Shown here in pieces: positions 9,031-17,234 of a DNA stretch of 64,000 nt (the stretch's first letter is position 1; each line of letters opens with the position of its first letter). This DNA is from Rhodobacterales bacterium LSUCC0387 (lineage in GTDB: Bacteria; Pseudomonadota; Alphaproteobacteria; Rhodobacterales; Rhodobacteraceae). The DNA lies in contig WVSR01000004.1 in assembly GCA_015689775.1 (NCBI GenBank), positions 1-64,000 of the forward strand. The letters are read 5' to 3'. Under the pieces are notes generated by a model. That model saw only the letters and a list, made by a program, of their open reading frames with translations, had not been told where the DNA came from and searched no databases. The translations under genes and the position numbers were made by a program.

Positions 9031-9627
9031 TTACGGCATCATTGGGACAAGGCCAAAACTTGTCACGACTAGCGAAAGAAGAAAGGCAAAGGCGATGAGA
9101 AACATGATAATCGCCCAAAAGGTTTTCCAAACGGACGAAAACCCATGCAATACAGTGACAAACTGCGCCATGAGCCAAAAGAATAATGGAATAGAGGCAA
9201 GGCTGACAATATCGGCAAGAACCGACAAACCAATGGCAATGGCCGCGATTTGAAAGGCCTGCACGACCAGAAACACGGCCTGCAACCAGACCATCAACGC
9301 AAGCGCGCCGTCAAAATCGCCCTTGCCCCCAAAGCGCGCACCAATCACCGCGATGCCAAGGGACACCAAAACAAGGAAAACAGCCTGAACAATCCCCATC
9401 ACGACAGGCATCGGCACGCCTGCGCCCGCCTCGGGCATCGGCACCATCAACAACACCGCACTTGCCAACAGGGTTGAAAGGGTAATGACCAAGGCCAAGC
9501 CCAACCACAAAACATTGCGCGGCAGATTGAGGGTCAGAACTGCCTGCGCCGCCTCTTGCGGGGCACGGATCGTGTCGCGCGTGTGACGCCACAAACCCGA
9601 TAGGGTGAGAATCTCTGACAGCTTCAC
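9031..9627 (-). CDS. Yip1-family multi-pass membrane protein (second of a pair)
   Basis: 198 residues with a short cytoplasmic N-terminus (RHTRDTIRAPQEAAQAVL) and about five hydrophobic helices, e.g. VLWLGLALVITLSTLLASAVL and VVMGIVQAVFLVLVSLGIAVI. The layout matches Yip1 domain proteins that accompany suf operons in Rhodobacterales. No catalytic motif is visible. It lies 4 bp downstream of its paralogue and 9 bp before sufS, so it is co-transcribed; a function in Fe-S biogenesis is suggested only by position. Confidence 0.8.
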   Translation of the reverse strand: MKLSEILTLSGLWRHTRDTIRAPQEAAQAVLTLNLPRNVLWLGLALVITLSTLLASAVLLMVPMPEAGAGVPMPVVMGIVQAVFLVLVSLGIAVIGARFGGKGDFDGALALMVWLQAVFLVVQAFQIAAIAIGLSVLADIVSLASIPLFFWLMAQFVTVLHGFSSVWKTFWAIIMFLIAFAFLLSLVVTSFGLVPMMP

Positions 9628-9631
9628 GCGC

Positions 9632-10138
9632 CTAAACCCCTTCTGTTACGGCCTCTGGTGCGCGTTCTGCCTCAATCAGGCACGCCAACCAAATCACCAA
9701 AAAGCCAAGCAATGTCACCAAACCCGTGGCATCCGACGCGGGCCCCTGCCCGATAAACCCCGCCACAAGCCCGTTCAGCAAAAATAGCGGTGCCGTCACC
9801 AAAAGCGACCAAAACAGCGCCAGCCGCGCAGAATAAAACGTACCGCGCCCGCGAAACAATTTCGCCACCAAATGCGAAATCCCTGCAAAGACATAGAGCA
9901 TCAAAGGCATCACCATCATCATTGAGAAAAATGTGATGGCAAGACGCGCCTGTAGTGGCACAGAAGGATCCAAAAACGCCTCACGGCTGAGTTTGGGCCA
10001 TTGCCCCACAAACATCAAAAAACACGCGACCATAACAAAGGCAATCGCCCGATCCTCGCGGCGGCCGTGGTTCAGCATGGACCGCAGCACCTGTCGCGGG
10101 CGACGCCAAGAGGCAACAATATCACGGCTGACTGACAT
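9632..10138 (-). CDS. Yip1-family membrane protein (first of a pair)
   Basis: 168 residues. An N-terminal basic segment (IVASWRRPRQVLRSMLNHGR) resembles the start of its downstream neighbour, followed by about four membrane spans including FVMVACFLMFVGQW, FFSMMMVMPLMLYVFAGISH and LVTLLGFLVIWLACLIEAE. Similar size and topology to the 198-residue neighbour suggest an old duplication. The gene begins 15 bp after sufD and belongs to the suf operon. Function unknown. Confidence 0.8.
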   Translation of the reverse strand: MSVSRDIVASWRRPRQVLRSMLNHGRREDRAIAFVMVACFLMFVGQWPKLSREAFLDPSVPLQARLAITFFSMMMVMPLMLYVFAGISHLVAKLFRGRGTFYSARLALFWSLLVTAPLFLLNGLVAGFIGQGPASDATGLVTLLGFLVIWLACLIEAERAPEAVTEGV

Positions 10139-10153
10139 TGCAGACCCTACCCT

Positions 10154-11452
10154 TTAGCCACGCCGCCGTGCCAACCAAAGCTCTAGCTGCAACAGTATAT
10201 CTGCCCGCAGTGTATCATCTTCGATCTCGTCAATCGCCTCGGCCAAAAAGGCCAAAACCAAAAGATCAGTGGCAGATGAGTGATCCACCCCGCGCGAGCG
10301 CAGATAGAATAACGCCTCTTCATCTATGGCGCCAGTGGTCGAGCCGTGGCTACATTTCACATCATCGGCATAAATCTCAAGCTCAGGCTTGGCCAAGAAA
10401 GTGCTATCATCATCCAAAAGCAGGGCTTGGCTGATTTGATACCCATCTGTCTTTTGCGCACTAGGCGTCACTAGGATTTTCCCCTGAAATACGCCAGAGG
10501 CCCCGTTGCGCAGCACCTTTTTGAATACCTGACGGCTTTCGCAATCCTCACCCCGATGGGTCACAAAGACCGTATCGTCATGATGGAATTCGGCCCGCTT
10601 ACCATCGCCAAGTGCTGCACCCGCCACATGGGCAACTGCATTATCACCGACGATATCGATCACATGCTCGTTACGGGTCAGAACACCATTGCAGGTGAGG
10701 GTAAAACTTTTGTATTGCGCGGCCTCGGCCACGCGCACAAAGCTATGGGTCACAGCGCGGCGGGCGTGATCGCGCCCCTGTGCGCAGATGTGATGAAAGC
10801 GTGCTGTCAGGGCCAGATCAACCTCGATACATTTGTTGAACCGCGCCGCCGCAGGGCCCTGTTCAAGCAGGGTCATCTCTGCGCCTTCCTCAACGCGGAT
10901 CAAATGGTGCAGTACGGCGTCAGAGGTTTCAGACTGATGCAGATAGATTAGGCTGACGGGTTTGGACACCCGCCCTGTTGCACGGATCACAATGCCATCT
11001 GTGGCAAAGGCCGTATTCAGCGCGGCCAAGGGGCGCGCGACAGGGTCTTGGCCATGAGTTTCGAGATGACCATAAAGATCCATCGCCCAGTGAATATCGG
11101 TTTTCAGAACATCAGACAGGCGCGAGATTTCTAGCCCCTCAAGGCTGAGATCATCTGATTGAGCCGCGTCAAAAACACCATCCAAAAAGACAATCTTGAG
11201 GCGATCAATGTCCTCAAAGACGCGGCGATCTGCGCCTGGATCAAACAGCGCTGCTTTGGGCGCATCGACGACGGTCAACTCGGCGGGTTTTGTATATTTC
11301 CAATATTCATCCCGCGCGGTCGGCAGACCCATGGCGCGCAGCCGTGTGAGGGCTGTGTGGCGCGCCTCATTGGCCCAATTGGCCCCGTGCGGCAGCTCAA
11401 GCGCCGCGATTCGCGCCTCGGTCAAATCAATGCGTGCCTGCGCCAAAGCCAT
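10154..11452 (-). CDS. sufD: Fe-S cluster assembly protein SufD
   Basis: 432 residues, right-handed beta-helix scaffold subunit of SufBC2D. The C-terminal half carries ILVTPSAQKTDGYQISQALLL, the conserved KCSHGSTTGAIDEEALFYLRSRG segment that holds the cluster-related His, and the C-terminal helices. The SufD branch is indicated by the shorter length than SufB and the position after sufC. The start codon overlaps the sufC stop (TAATG). It acts in the cytoplasm with SufC ATPase. Confidence 0.95.
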   Translation of the reverse strand: MALAQARIDLTEARIAALELPHGANWANEARHTALTRLRAMGLPTARDEYWKYTKPAELTVVDAPKAALFDPGADRRVFEDIDRLKIVFLDGVFDAAQSDDLSLEGLEISRLSDVLKTDIHWAMDLYGHLETHGQDPVARPLAALNTAFATDGIVIRATGRVSKPVSLIYLHQSETSDAVLHHLIRVEEGAEMTLLEQGPAAARFNKCIEVDLALTARFHHICAQGRDHARRAVTHSFVRVAEAAQYKSFTLTCNGVLTRNEHVIDIVGDNAVAHVAGAALGDGKRAEFHHDDTVFVTHRGEDCESRQVFKKVLRNGASGVFQGKILVTPSAQKTDGYQISQALLLDDDSTFLAKPELEIYADDVKCSHGSTTGAIDEEALFYLRSRGVDHSSATDLLVLAFLAEAIDEIEDDTLRADILLQLELWLARRRG

Positions 11453-12207
11453 TAAGCAACCTCCGCCAACAGATCCGCATAGCCGTTTTTCTCGACCTCC
11501 AAGGCCAATTCTGGCCCGCCCGTTTTGATTATACGGCCATCTGACATGATATGCACAACATCGGGTTTGATATGGTCAAGCAGGCGTTGATAATGGGTGA
11601 TCAAAAGGAACCCACGCCCTGCATCACGCAGCGCGTTTACTCCATCGGACACCAGTTTCATTGCATCCACGTCAAGGCCACTATCGGTTTCGTCCAAGAT
11701 GCACATCTTGGGCTCTAGCATTGCCATTTGTAGGATTTCATTGCGCTTTTTCTCACCGCCTGAGAAGCCCACATTAACGGGACGCTTGAGCATTTCTGCG
11801 TCAATCTTCAGGGTCTTGGCCTTCTCGCGCACCAGTTTCAGAAACTCTGCAGCACTCACCTCATCCTCGCCGCGCAATTTTCGCTGTGAATTCAGCGCGG
11901 TGCGCAGAAAAGTCATATTGCCCACGCCGGGGATCTCAACGGGATATTGGAACGCCAAGAACAGGCCTGCGGCGGCGCGCTCTTGGGGTTCCATATGAAG
12001 GATGTCCGCCCCAAGCAAAGTTGCGGAGCCGTCCGTGACGCTATACCCATCCCGCCCCGAAAGTACATAGGACAAGGTCGATTTGCCCGAGCCATTTGGC
12101 CCCATGATCGCATGAACCTTGCCCGCCTCTACGGACAGATCGACACCTTTGAGGATTTGCTTTCCCTCTTCCTCAAGTTCGGCATGTAAGTTCTTGATCG
12201 TAAGCAT
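11452..12207 (-). CDS. sufC: Fe-S cluster assembly ATPase SufC
   Basis: 251 residues starting MLTIKNLHAELEEEGKQIL. The ATG at 12207 is preferred over the TTG at 12222 because AAGGAG lies 8 nt before it. ABC ATPase motifs: Walker A GPNGSGKST, signature GFSGGEKKRNEI, Walker B MCILDETDSGLDVD, switch histidine in LLITHYQR. The GGEKKR signature and LDETDSGLD Walker B are diagnostic of SufC rather than transport ATPases. Cytoplasmic partner of SufB and SufD. Confidence 0.96.
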   Translation of the reverse strand: MLTIKNLHAELEEEGKQILKGVDLSVEAGKVHAIMGPNGSGKSTLSYVLSGRDGYSVTDGSATLLGADILHMEPQERAAAGLFLAFQYPVEIPGVGNMTFLRTALNSQRKLRGEDEVSAAEFLKLVREKAKTLKIDAEMLKRPVNVGFSGGEKKRNEILQMAMLEPKMCILDETDSGLDVDAMKLVSDGVNALRDAGRGFLLITHYQRLLDHIKPDVVHIMSDGRIIKTGGPELALEVEKNGYADLLAEVA

Positions 12208-12240
12208 TATCTTCTCCTTCAAGGGCGAATGTCCCTTACC

Positions 12241-12552
12241 TTATTCCACCGTGACAGCCGTGCCTGAGGCACTGACCATCAGCATATTGTTGATAACTTC
12301 ATAATCCAGATCTATACCCACCACGGCATTTGCGCCCTGCTCGCGCGCGCGATCTTGCATTTCGGACAGCGCGGTTTCGCGCGCACGGGCCATCTCGCCC
12401 TCATAGGCCCCTGAGCGCCCCCCAATAATATCGGTGATGCTTGCGAAAATATCGCGAAACACATTTGCGCCCAAAATCGCCTCACCCACAACGATACCGC
12501 GATAGTCCGTGATTTTTCGGCCTTCGATAGATTGTGTTGTTGTAACGATCAT
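12241..12552 (-). CDS. YbjQ/DUF74 family heavy-metal-binding-domain protein
   Basis: 103 residues beginning [19 protein letters not shown], the hallmark of the YbjQ (UPF0145) family; later [31 protein letters not shown] and [10 protein letters not shown] are also family-typical. The ATG at 12552 fits the family N-terminus and follows TAAGGCGG. The family forms small pentameric oligomers; its function is not established. Being inside the suf operon, 33 bp before sufC, is noteworthy. Confidence 0.88.
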   Translation of the reverse strand: MIVTTTQSIEGRKITDYRGIVVGEAILGANVFRDIFASITDIIGGRSGAYEGEMARARETALSEMQDRAREQGANAVVGIDLDYEVINNMLMVSASGTAVTVE

Positions 12553-12557
12553 CCGCC

Positions 12558-12752
12558 TTACCCCATAACGCCGCGCAGCACGGCCATTGCAACCCAAGCC
12601 GCCATGCCCACCAGAACCGAGGTCAAAAAGACCGATCCGCGCACCAATCCGCCGCGCTTGCCCTGGCGCGCCCGCACAGACAGGCCGATCAGCGCCCCAA
12701 TAAAGGTTCCAACACCGATCCCTACGGTTTGAAGCAAAAGCTCTTGCAACAT
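12558..12752 (-). CDS. Small two-helix membrane protein in the suf operon
   Basis: 64 residues: an N-terminal helix [18 protein letters not shown], a basic loop RARQGKRGG, and a second helix [21 protein letters not shown]. It starts 4 bp after the preceding small gene and ends 5 bp before the YbjQ start, so it is tightly packed and presumably expressed. I do not recognise a named family. Topology (basic loop inside) predicts both ends periplasmic. Confidence 0.68.
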   Translation of the reverse strand: MLQELLLQTVGIGVGTFIGALIGLSVRARQGKRGGLVRGSVFLTSVLVGMAAWVAMAVLRGVMG

Positions 12753-12756
12753 GGGC

Positions 12757-12951
12757 TTATTTCCGCATGATCATTTTTGCCGAAACATGGCTGATAATGG
12801 TGGCCGCCACGGCGGCAAAGGCCGCCAGGCCTGGCCCCCCTGGATGCCAGATGGAATAGGTCAAGGCCATCATCACAACCACACCAATGGCAACCAACAG
12901 CGCATAACGCGGGCGAGGTTCCCCTGCCGTGAGCCAATATTTCCAGTTCAT
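12757..12951 (-). CDS. Small membrane protein directly after sufB
   Basis: 64 residues with two hydrophobic stretches, YALLVAIGVVVMMALTY and GPGLAAFAAVAATIISHVSA, flanked by charged ends. The start codon overlaps the sufB stop (TGATG), a strong sign of a real, coupled gene. No family recognised. Together with its neighbour it forms a pair of 64-residue membrane proteins between sufB and sufC. Confidence 0.7.
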   Translation of the reverse strand: MNWKYWLTAGEPRPRYALLVAIGVVVMMALTYSIWHPGGPGLAAFAAVAATIISHVSAKMIMRK

Positions 12952-14468
12952 CAGCCGACACTCCCCTCTAGACTGATTGCAACCAATTGCTGCGCTTCCA
13001 TGGCAAATTCCATCGGCAGCGCCTGCAAAACCTCGCGGCAGAAGCCGTTCACCACCAAGGCCACCGCTTCTTCCTCATCCATCCCGCGTGAGCGGCAATA
13101 GAACAGCTGATCATCATCCACTTTCGAAGTGGTGGCCTCATGCTCAACCCGCGAAGAGTTATTCTTGACCTCGATATAGGGCACAGTATGCGCGCCGCAT
13201 TTATCACCGATCAGCAAACTGTCGCACTGGGTGTAGTTGCGGCTGTTTTTCGCCTTTGGATGCATAGAGACCTGACCGCGATAGGTGTTTTGCGCGCGGC
13301 CTGCGCTGATGCCTTTGGAGACAATCCGCGACTTGGTATTCTTGCCCAAATGGATCATCTTGGTGCCTGTATCGGCCTGCTGCGCATTGTTGGCAATGGC
13401 GATGGAATAGAATTCGCCCTGACTGTCATCACCGCGCAGAATGCAAGACGGGTATTTCCATGTGATGGCGGATCCCGTTTCCACTTGGGTCCACATCACC
13501 TTAGAGCGATCCCCACGGCAATCAGCGCGTTTGGTCACGAAATTGTAGATGCCACCCTTGCCGTTTTCATCGCCTGGATACCAGTTTTGAACCGTGGAAT
13601 ATTTGATCTCAGCATCATCATGGGCGACCAACTCCACAACTGCGGCATGTAATTGGTGGGTGTCTCGCATTGGCGCGGTACAGCCCTCAAGGTAAGACAC
13701 GTAGGCGTCTTTATCCGCGATGATCAATGTGCGCTCAAATTGGCCTGTGTTTTCAGCATTGATGCGGAAATAGGTGGACAATTCCATCGGACAACGCACG
13801 CCAGGCGGCACATAGACGAAGGAACCATCCGAAAACACGGCAGAGTTCAAAGTGGCAAAGAAATTATCTGAAATGGGAACAACCGAGCCGAGATATTTCT
13901 TCACCAGATCTGGGTGCTTTTGAATCGCTTCGGAAATGGAGCAGAAGATTACCCCTGCTTTTTCCAATTCGTCCTTAAATGTCGTGCCGACCGAGACACT
14001 ATCGAACACAGCATCAACCGCGACTTTGCGCGGTACGGCCTCAGCATCTGCGCCCTCAACCCCCGCGAGTAACATCTGCTCCTTCAGGGGGATACCCAAT
14101 TTCTCATAGGTCGCCAGAAGCTTTGGGTCGACCTCGTCCAAACTTTTGGGCTTCTCGGCCATGCTTTTGGGTTTGGCATAGTAATATTGATCTTGGTAAT
14201 CAATCGCCGTGTAATTTAGCATGGCCCAATCAGGTTCAGCCATCTGCTTCCAGCGTTTGAACGCCTGTAGGCGCCAATCAAGCATCCATTTGGGCTCGTT
14301 ATTCTTTTCCGAGATGAGGCGCACAATGTCCTCGTTCAGGCCCTTTGGGGCGAACTCCATCTCTATATCGGTTTCCCAACCGTATTTATACGCGCCACCC
14401 ATCGCCTTGACGGTTTCAACGGTTTCTCGATCGACACCTTCGCGGACATCGCTGTCGAGGTCAGTCAT
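12951..14468 (-). CDS. sufB: Fe-S cluster scaffold protein SufB
   Basis: 505 residues, starting at the ATG at 14468, which has AGGAG nine nt upstream; an upstream in-frame Met at 14513 has no such site. SufB signatures: [20 protein letters not shown] near the C-terminus with the conserved Cys (FYCRSRG), [20 protein letters not shown], and the [20 protein letters not shown] segment with the persulfide-accepting cysteine region. It is the main scaffold of SufBC2D. The gene is third in the operon after iscR and the nifS-like gene. Confidence 0.97.
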   Translation of the reverse strand: MTDLDSDVREGVDRETVETVKAMGGAYKYGWETDIEMEFAPKGLNEDIVRLISEKNNEPKWMLDWRLQAFKRWKQMAEPDWAMLNYTAIDYQDQYYYAKPKSMAEKPKSLDEVDPKLLATYEKLGIPLKEQMLLAGVEGADAEAVPRKVAVDAVFDSVSVGTTFKDELEKAGVIFCSISEAIQKHPDLVKKYLGSVVPISDNFFATLNSAVFSDGSFVYVPPGVRCPMELSTYFRINAENTGQFERTLIIADKDAYVSYLEGCTAPMRDTHQLHAAVVELVAHDDAEIKYSTVQNWYPGDENGKGGIYNFVTKRADCRGDRSKVMWTQVETGSAITWKYPSCILRGDDSQGEFYSIAIANNAQQADTGTKMIHLGKNTKSRIVSKGISAGRAQNTYRGQVSMHPKAKNSRNYTQCDSLLIGDKCGAHTVPYIEVKNNSSRVEHEATTSKVDDDQLFYCRSRGMDEEEAVALVVNGFCREVLQALPMEFAMEAQQLVAISLEGSVG

Positions 14469-14510
14469 GGGATCAACTCCTGTTTCTTCCTGATGGGTGC
14501 GCATAGGCCT

Positions 14511-14585
14511 CACACCCCCTCGTGCATTTATTCGATCGTAAGGGGTGTGGCGCGGTTGCGCTGCCGCATCTTATAATGATGCGGC
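14511..14585 (-). promoter_or_regulatory. Two hairpins between the nifS-like gene and sufB
   Basis: Two perfect inverted repeats occupy the 120-bp gap. GCCGCATC/GATGCGGC (14563-14570 and 14578-14585, 7-nt loop) lies just past the nifS-like stop in the direction of transcription. CACACCCC/GGGGTGTG (14511-14518 and 14542-14549) follows before sufB. The first has no long U-tract on the minus strand, so it may be an RNA-processing or attenuation element setting a different level for iscR-nifS than for sufBCDS. Confidence 0.5.
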
Positions 14586-14588
14586 CCC

Positions 14589-15641
14589 CTAGCGGTTTAA
14601 CCCTGCCCGCGCCTTGCGCGTGTCATAGGCATCGGCCCAAGCCTCCGCGAAGGCCATCACATCGGCCTCCTGCGTTTGTGGCCCGAGAGAGACACGGATC
14701 GCGCATCCTGCCATCTCTGGCGCAAGCCCCATCGCCTGCAAAACGGCGCTGGATTTGACCTTGCCACTGGAACAAGCAGAGCCTGCAGAAATCGCAAATC
14801 CTGCCAGATCCATTGCCATTACTTGGCTTTCCCCTTTCCACCCCTCCGTGACCATCAGGCTGGTATTGGGAAGCCGCGCGACATCTTTCCCAACAAAAAT
14901 AGTATCTTTGGCGCGATGTTCCAGTGTCTTTTCTAGAATATTTCTAAGTTTTTCCAGCTTTTTCGACAGGCCATCTTCAATATCTTGTATGGCAGCCCGC
15001 GCAGCACCACCAAATCCTGCAATGCCTATTAAATTCTCAGTTCCAGATCGGCGTCCCATTTCTTGACCGCCGCCGCGAATTTGCGCCGCCACATCAAGGC
15101 CACGCCGCAAGATCAGCGCGCCGATTCCCTTTGGCCCGCCAATTTTATGCGCCGAAATAAACGCCATATCGATCCCCGACCAATCAAAGGCAAGCGGCAG
15201 CTTACCAAACCCTTGCGTCCAATCAGACACGGCCAAGCCTTCGGGCAGGGTTTGGATGATCCCAGTTTCGGAATTCGCAAGTTGCAGGGTCGCTTCTGCG
15301 GGATCTGTGACATGCACCTGACCTTGTGCATCGACCTCTAGCTCCTCACGGATCCACGCCCGCACAGCGTCATGTTCAATCGCAGCCCCTTTAAGATTGC
15401 GTCCTGACAGGGCCAATGCGGCGGCCTCTGTCGCCCCAGACACAAACACTATATCGGCGGCCTCTGCGCCGATGGCACTGGCGATTTGGCCGCGCGCGCG
15501 TTCCATCAACGCTTTGGCCGCGCGCCCCTCTTGATGAACGGAGGAAGGGTTACCCACCAAATCCATTGCTGCGATCATCGCGGTGCGCGCCTCAGGCCGA
15601 AGCGGCATTGTGGCGTTGTGATCCAGATAGACGCGCGCCAT
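14589..15641 (-). CDS. NifS/IscS-like cysteine desulfurase family aminotransferase
   Basis: 350 residues. Start at 15641, MARVYLDHNATMPLRPEART, overlapping the iscR stop (TGATG). PLP lysine in ISAHKIGGPKG and the mobile-loop cysteine in SAGSACSSGKV place it in the NifS/IscS group I, although it is shorter than IscS (about 404). It probably supplies sulfur for Fe-S assembly or for tRNA thiolation. The same operon also encodes the group II enzyme SufS, so two desulfurases are co-expressed. Confidence 0.88.
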   Translation of the reverse strand: MARVYLDHNATMPLRPEARTAMIAAMDLVGNPSSVHQEGRAAKALMERARGQIASAIGAEAADIVFVSGATEAAALALSGRNLKGAAIEHDAVRAWIREELEVDAQGQVHVTDPAEATLQLANSETGIIQTLPEGLAVSDWTQGFGKLPLAFDWSGIDMAFISAHKIGGPKGIGALILRRGLDVAAQIRGGGQEMGRRSGTENLIGIAGFGGAARAAIQDIEDGLSKKLEKLRNILEKTLEHRAKDTIFVGKDVARLPNTSLMVTEGWKGESQVMAMDLAGFAISAGSACSSGKVKSSAVLQAMGLAPEMAGCAIRVSLGPQTQEADVMAFAEAWADAYDTRKARAGLNR

Positions 15642-16102
15642 CAGGCTCCATCCACCACAGTAAATAGGGTCGGAACGGCAGGACATGGCGTCAGATCATT
15701 GCGGATCACATCCGAAAGCCGTGTTTGATGCAGGTAGACATAGACATGGGCGCTGAGGCTTTCCCAAAGGCGATTGGTCATGCTTTGAGCGCGGCTGCCC
15801 GACATGCCCCCTGAGGCGCCCGCCCCTTTATGCATTGCCGACACCGTTTCCTCCACCGCCGAGAAAATATCGACCACACGAATTTCTGCAGGCGCTTTGG
15901 CCAGTTTATACCCCCCGCCCGGCCCGCGCACAGACACCACCATACCCTCGCGGCGCAGTTTTACAAACAGCTGCTCAAGATAGGGCAACGAAATATCCTG
16001 CCGCTTGGCGATATCCGCAAGCGAGGTCAGCGCGCCGTCCTCTTGCAATGCAAGATCGGCCATAGCCACCATCGCGTATCGGCCTTTTGTGCTGAGCTTC
16101 AT
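15641..16102 (-). CDS. iscR: Rrf2-family regulator, IscR type lacking the three-cysteine motif
   Basis: 153 residues starting MKLSTKGRYAMVAMADLAL at 16102. The winged helix with LPYLEQLFVKLRREGMVVSV and RGPGGGYKLAK is the classical IscR DNA-binding region. IscR normally ligates its [2Fe-2S] cluster with three cysteines after residue 90. Here that stretch reads KGAGASGGMSGSRAQSMT with none, and the only cysteine is in NDLTPCPAVP near the C-terminus. A similar atypical IscR has been described in Rhodobacter sphaeroides as a repressor of Fe-S genes. It heads the suf operon and likely autoregulates it. Confidence 0.9.
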   Translation of the reverse strand: MKLSTKGRYAMVAMADLALQEDGALTSLADIAKRQDISLPYLEQLFVKLRREGMVVSVRGPGGGYKLAKAPAEIRVVDIFSAVEETVSAMHKGAGASGGMSGSRAQSMTNRLWESLSAHVYVYLHQTRLSDVIRNDLTPCPAVPTLFTVVDGA

Positions 16103-16354
16103 CTTGCCCCCAAACTGTGCCATTTTGGCAGCCCTGTTTCGCAGAAACTTTACCGCTCGCCCTTATTCACACCAAGCCCGTGATTGACCTTTTGATCCGT
16201 CACGCTTAACTGCAGTGCGTGGTGCGAACCGCACGCACACGCGCCCCGCGATTAGGGGCGAAACCGCAGCGTTGCGGTGACATAGGTTCTAGGTAGGGCG
16301 ATTGCGCAGGTCAAGCATGACGCGCATGCGCCAGAAAGCGACAAGGGGAACGAC
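16103..16354. promoter_or_regulatory. Divergent promoter region between iscR/suf and the hydrolase gene
   Basis: 252 bp without a gene, between the iscR start (minus) and a plus-strand hydrolase. It must hold the suf operon promoter. Visible structure: GCGCCCC/GGGGCG around 16239-16261 and a perfect ACCGCA/TGCGGT hairpin near 16263-16279. I could not identify a convincing iron box or IscR site by eye. Confidence 0.5.
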
Positions 16355-17014
16355 ATGCCCGAGGTGATATTCCAAGGCCCAGAAGGGCGGCTTGAAGGCC
16401 GTTATCATCCACAAAAGGCAAAGGATGCCCCGATTGCCATCGTCCTGCATCCGCATCCGCAATTTGGCGGCACGATGAACAACCGCGTGGTTTATAATCT
16501 GCATTACGCATTCTACAACATGGGCTTTACCGTTCTGCGCTTTAATTTCCGCGGTGTCGGGCGCAGTCAGGGCGAATATGACCAAGGTCAGGGTGAATTG
16601 TCTGATGCGGCCTCAGCCTTGGATTATCTGCAAACAATGAACCCCAACTCGAAACATTGCTGGGTTGCGGGATTTTCCTTTGGAGCGTGGATCGGAATGC
16701 AGCTGTTGATGCGTCGCCCTGAGGTCACAGGGTTCATCTCGGTCGCACCGCCCGCGAATATGTATGATTTCAGCTTCCTTGCGCCCTGCCCTGCATCAGG
16801 CTTGTTCGTGAACGGCACCGCCGACCGCGTGGCCAAACCCCAAGACACCCGTATCTTGGTAGATAAGCTGCACGAGCAAAAAGGCATCACCATCACCCAT
16901 GAGGAGATGGAAGGGGCGGGTCACTTCTTTGAGGATGAAGAGACCCAGATGATCCCTATGATCGACATTGTAAAGGCCTATGTGAAACGGCGCCTGACGG
17001 AAAACACGCGGTAA
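16355..17014 (+). CDS. Alpha/beta hydrolase (COG2945-like)
   Basis: 219 residues. HPHPQFGGTMNN near residue 33 and FNFRGVGRSQGEYDQGQGE are typical of the small alpha/beta hydrolases of the COG2945 group. The nucleophile elbow is GFSFGAWIG with Ser in G-F-S-F-G; the acid is in NGTADRV and the His in GAGHFFEDE. The ATG is preceded by AAGGGG. Likely a cytoplasmic esterase or thioesterase; substrate unknown. It is transcribed away from the suf operon. Confidence 0.85.
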   Translation: MPEVIFQGPEGRLEGRYHPQKAKDAPIAIVLHPHPQFGGTMNNRVVYNLHYAFYNMGFTVLRFNFRGVGRSQGEYDQGQGELSDAASALDYLQTMNPNSKHCWVAGFSFGAWIGMQLLMRRPEVTGFISVAPPANMYDFSFLAPCPASGLFVNGTADRVAKPQDTRILVDKLHEQKGITITHEEMEGAGHFFEDEETQMIPMIDIVKAYVKRRLTENTR

Positions 17015-17020
17015 TCTTAC

Positions 17021-17234
17021 ATGGGCACCCGTCTTACCGAAGAAATCGCAGATGCCTTGGCCAAGAGGTCCTGCGTACCGCGCAAGAAACCGGAGATGAA
17101 CCCCTGATCGATGAGCTGTGTCAAACCATTGTACGGCTTGAACTACAAAGGGCCGCATTAAGAACGTTTTTCAAGGCGGGCGGCTGTTACAGCAGTCCGT
17201 CTTCCATTACCCCATCACGGCACATCTGCGCATA
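17021..17234 (+). pseudogene. Frameshifted remnant of a small Roseobacter-type hypothetical gene
   Basis: An ATG at 17021 opens MGTRLTEEIADALAK and then runs out of homology-like sequence and stops. Shifting the frame at about 17065 continues as EVLRTAQETGDEPLIDEL and further. Joined, it resembles the start of a small helical protein common in this group. One missing G in the AAGAGG stretch would explain the break. Downstream of about 17130 the second frame overlaps the convergent ppx gene and no longer looks family-like, so the 3' part also seems lost. Confidence 0.45.
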
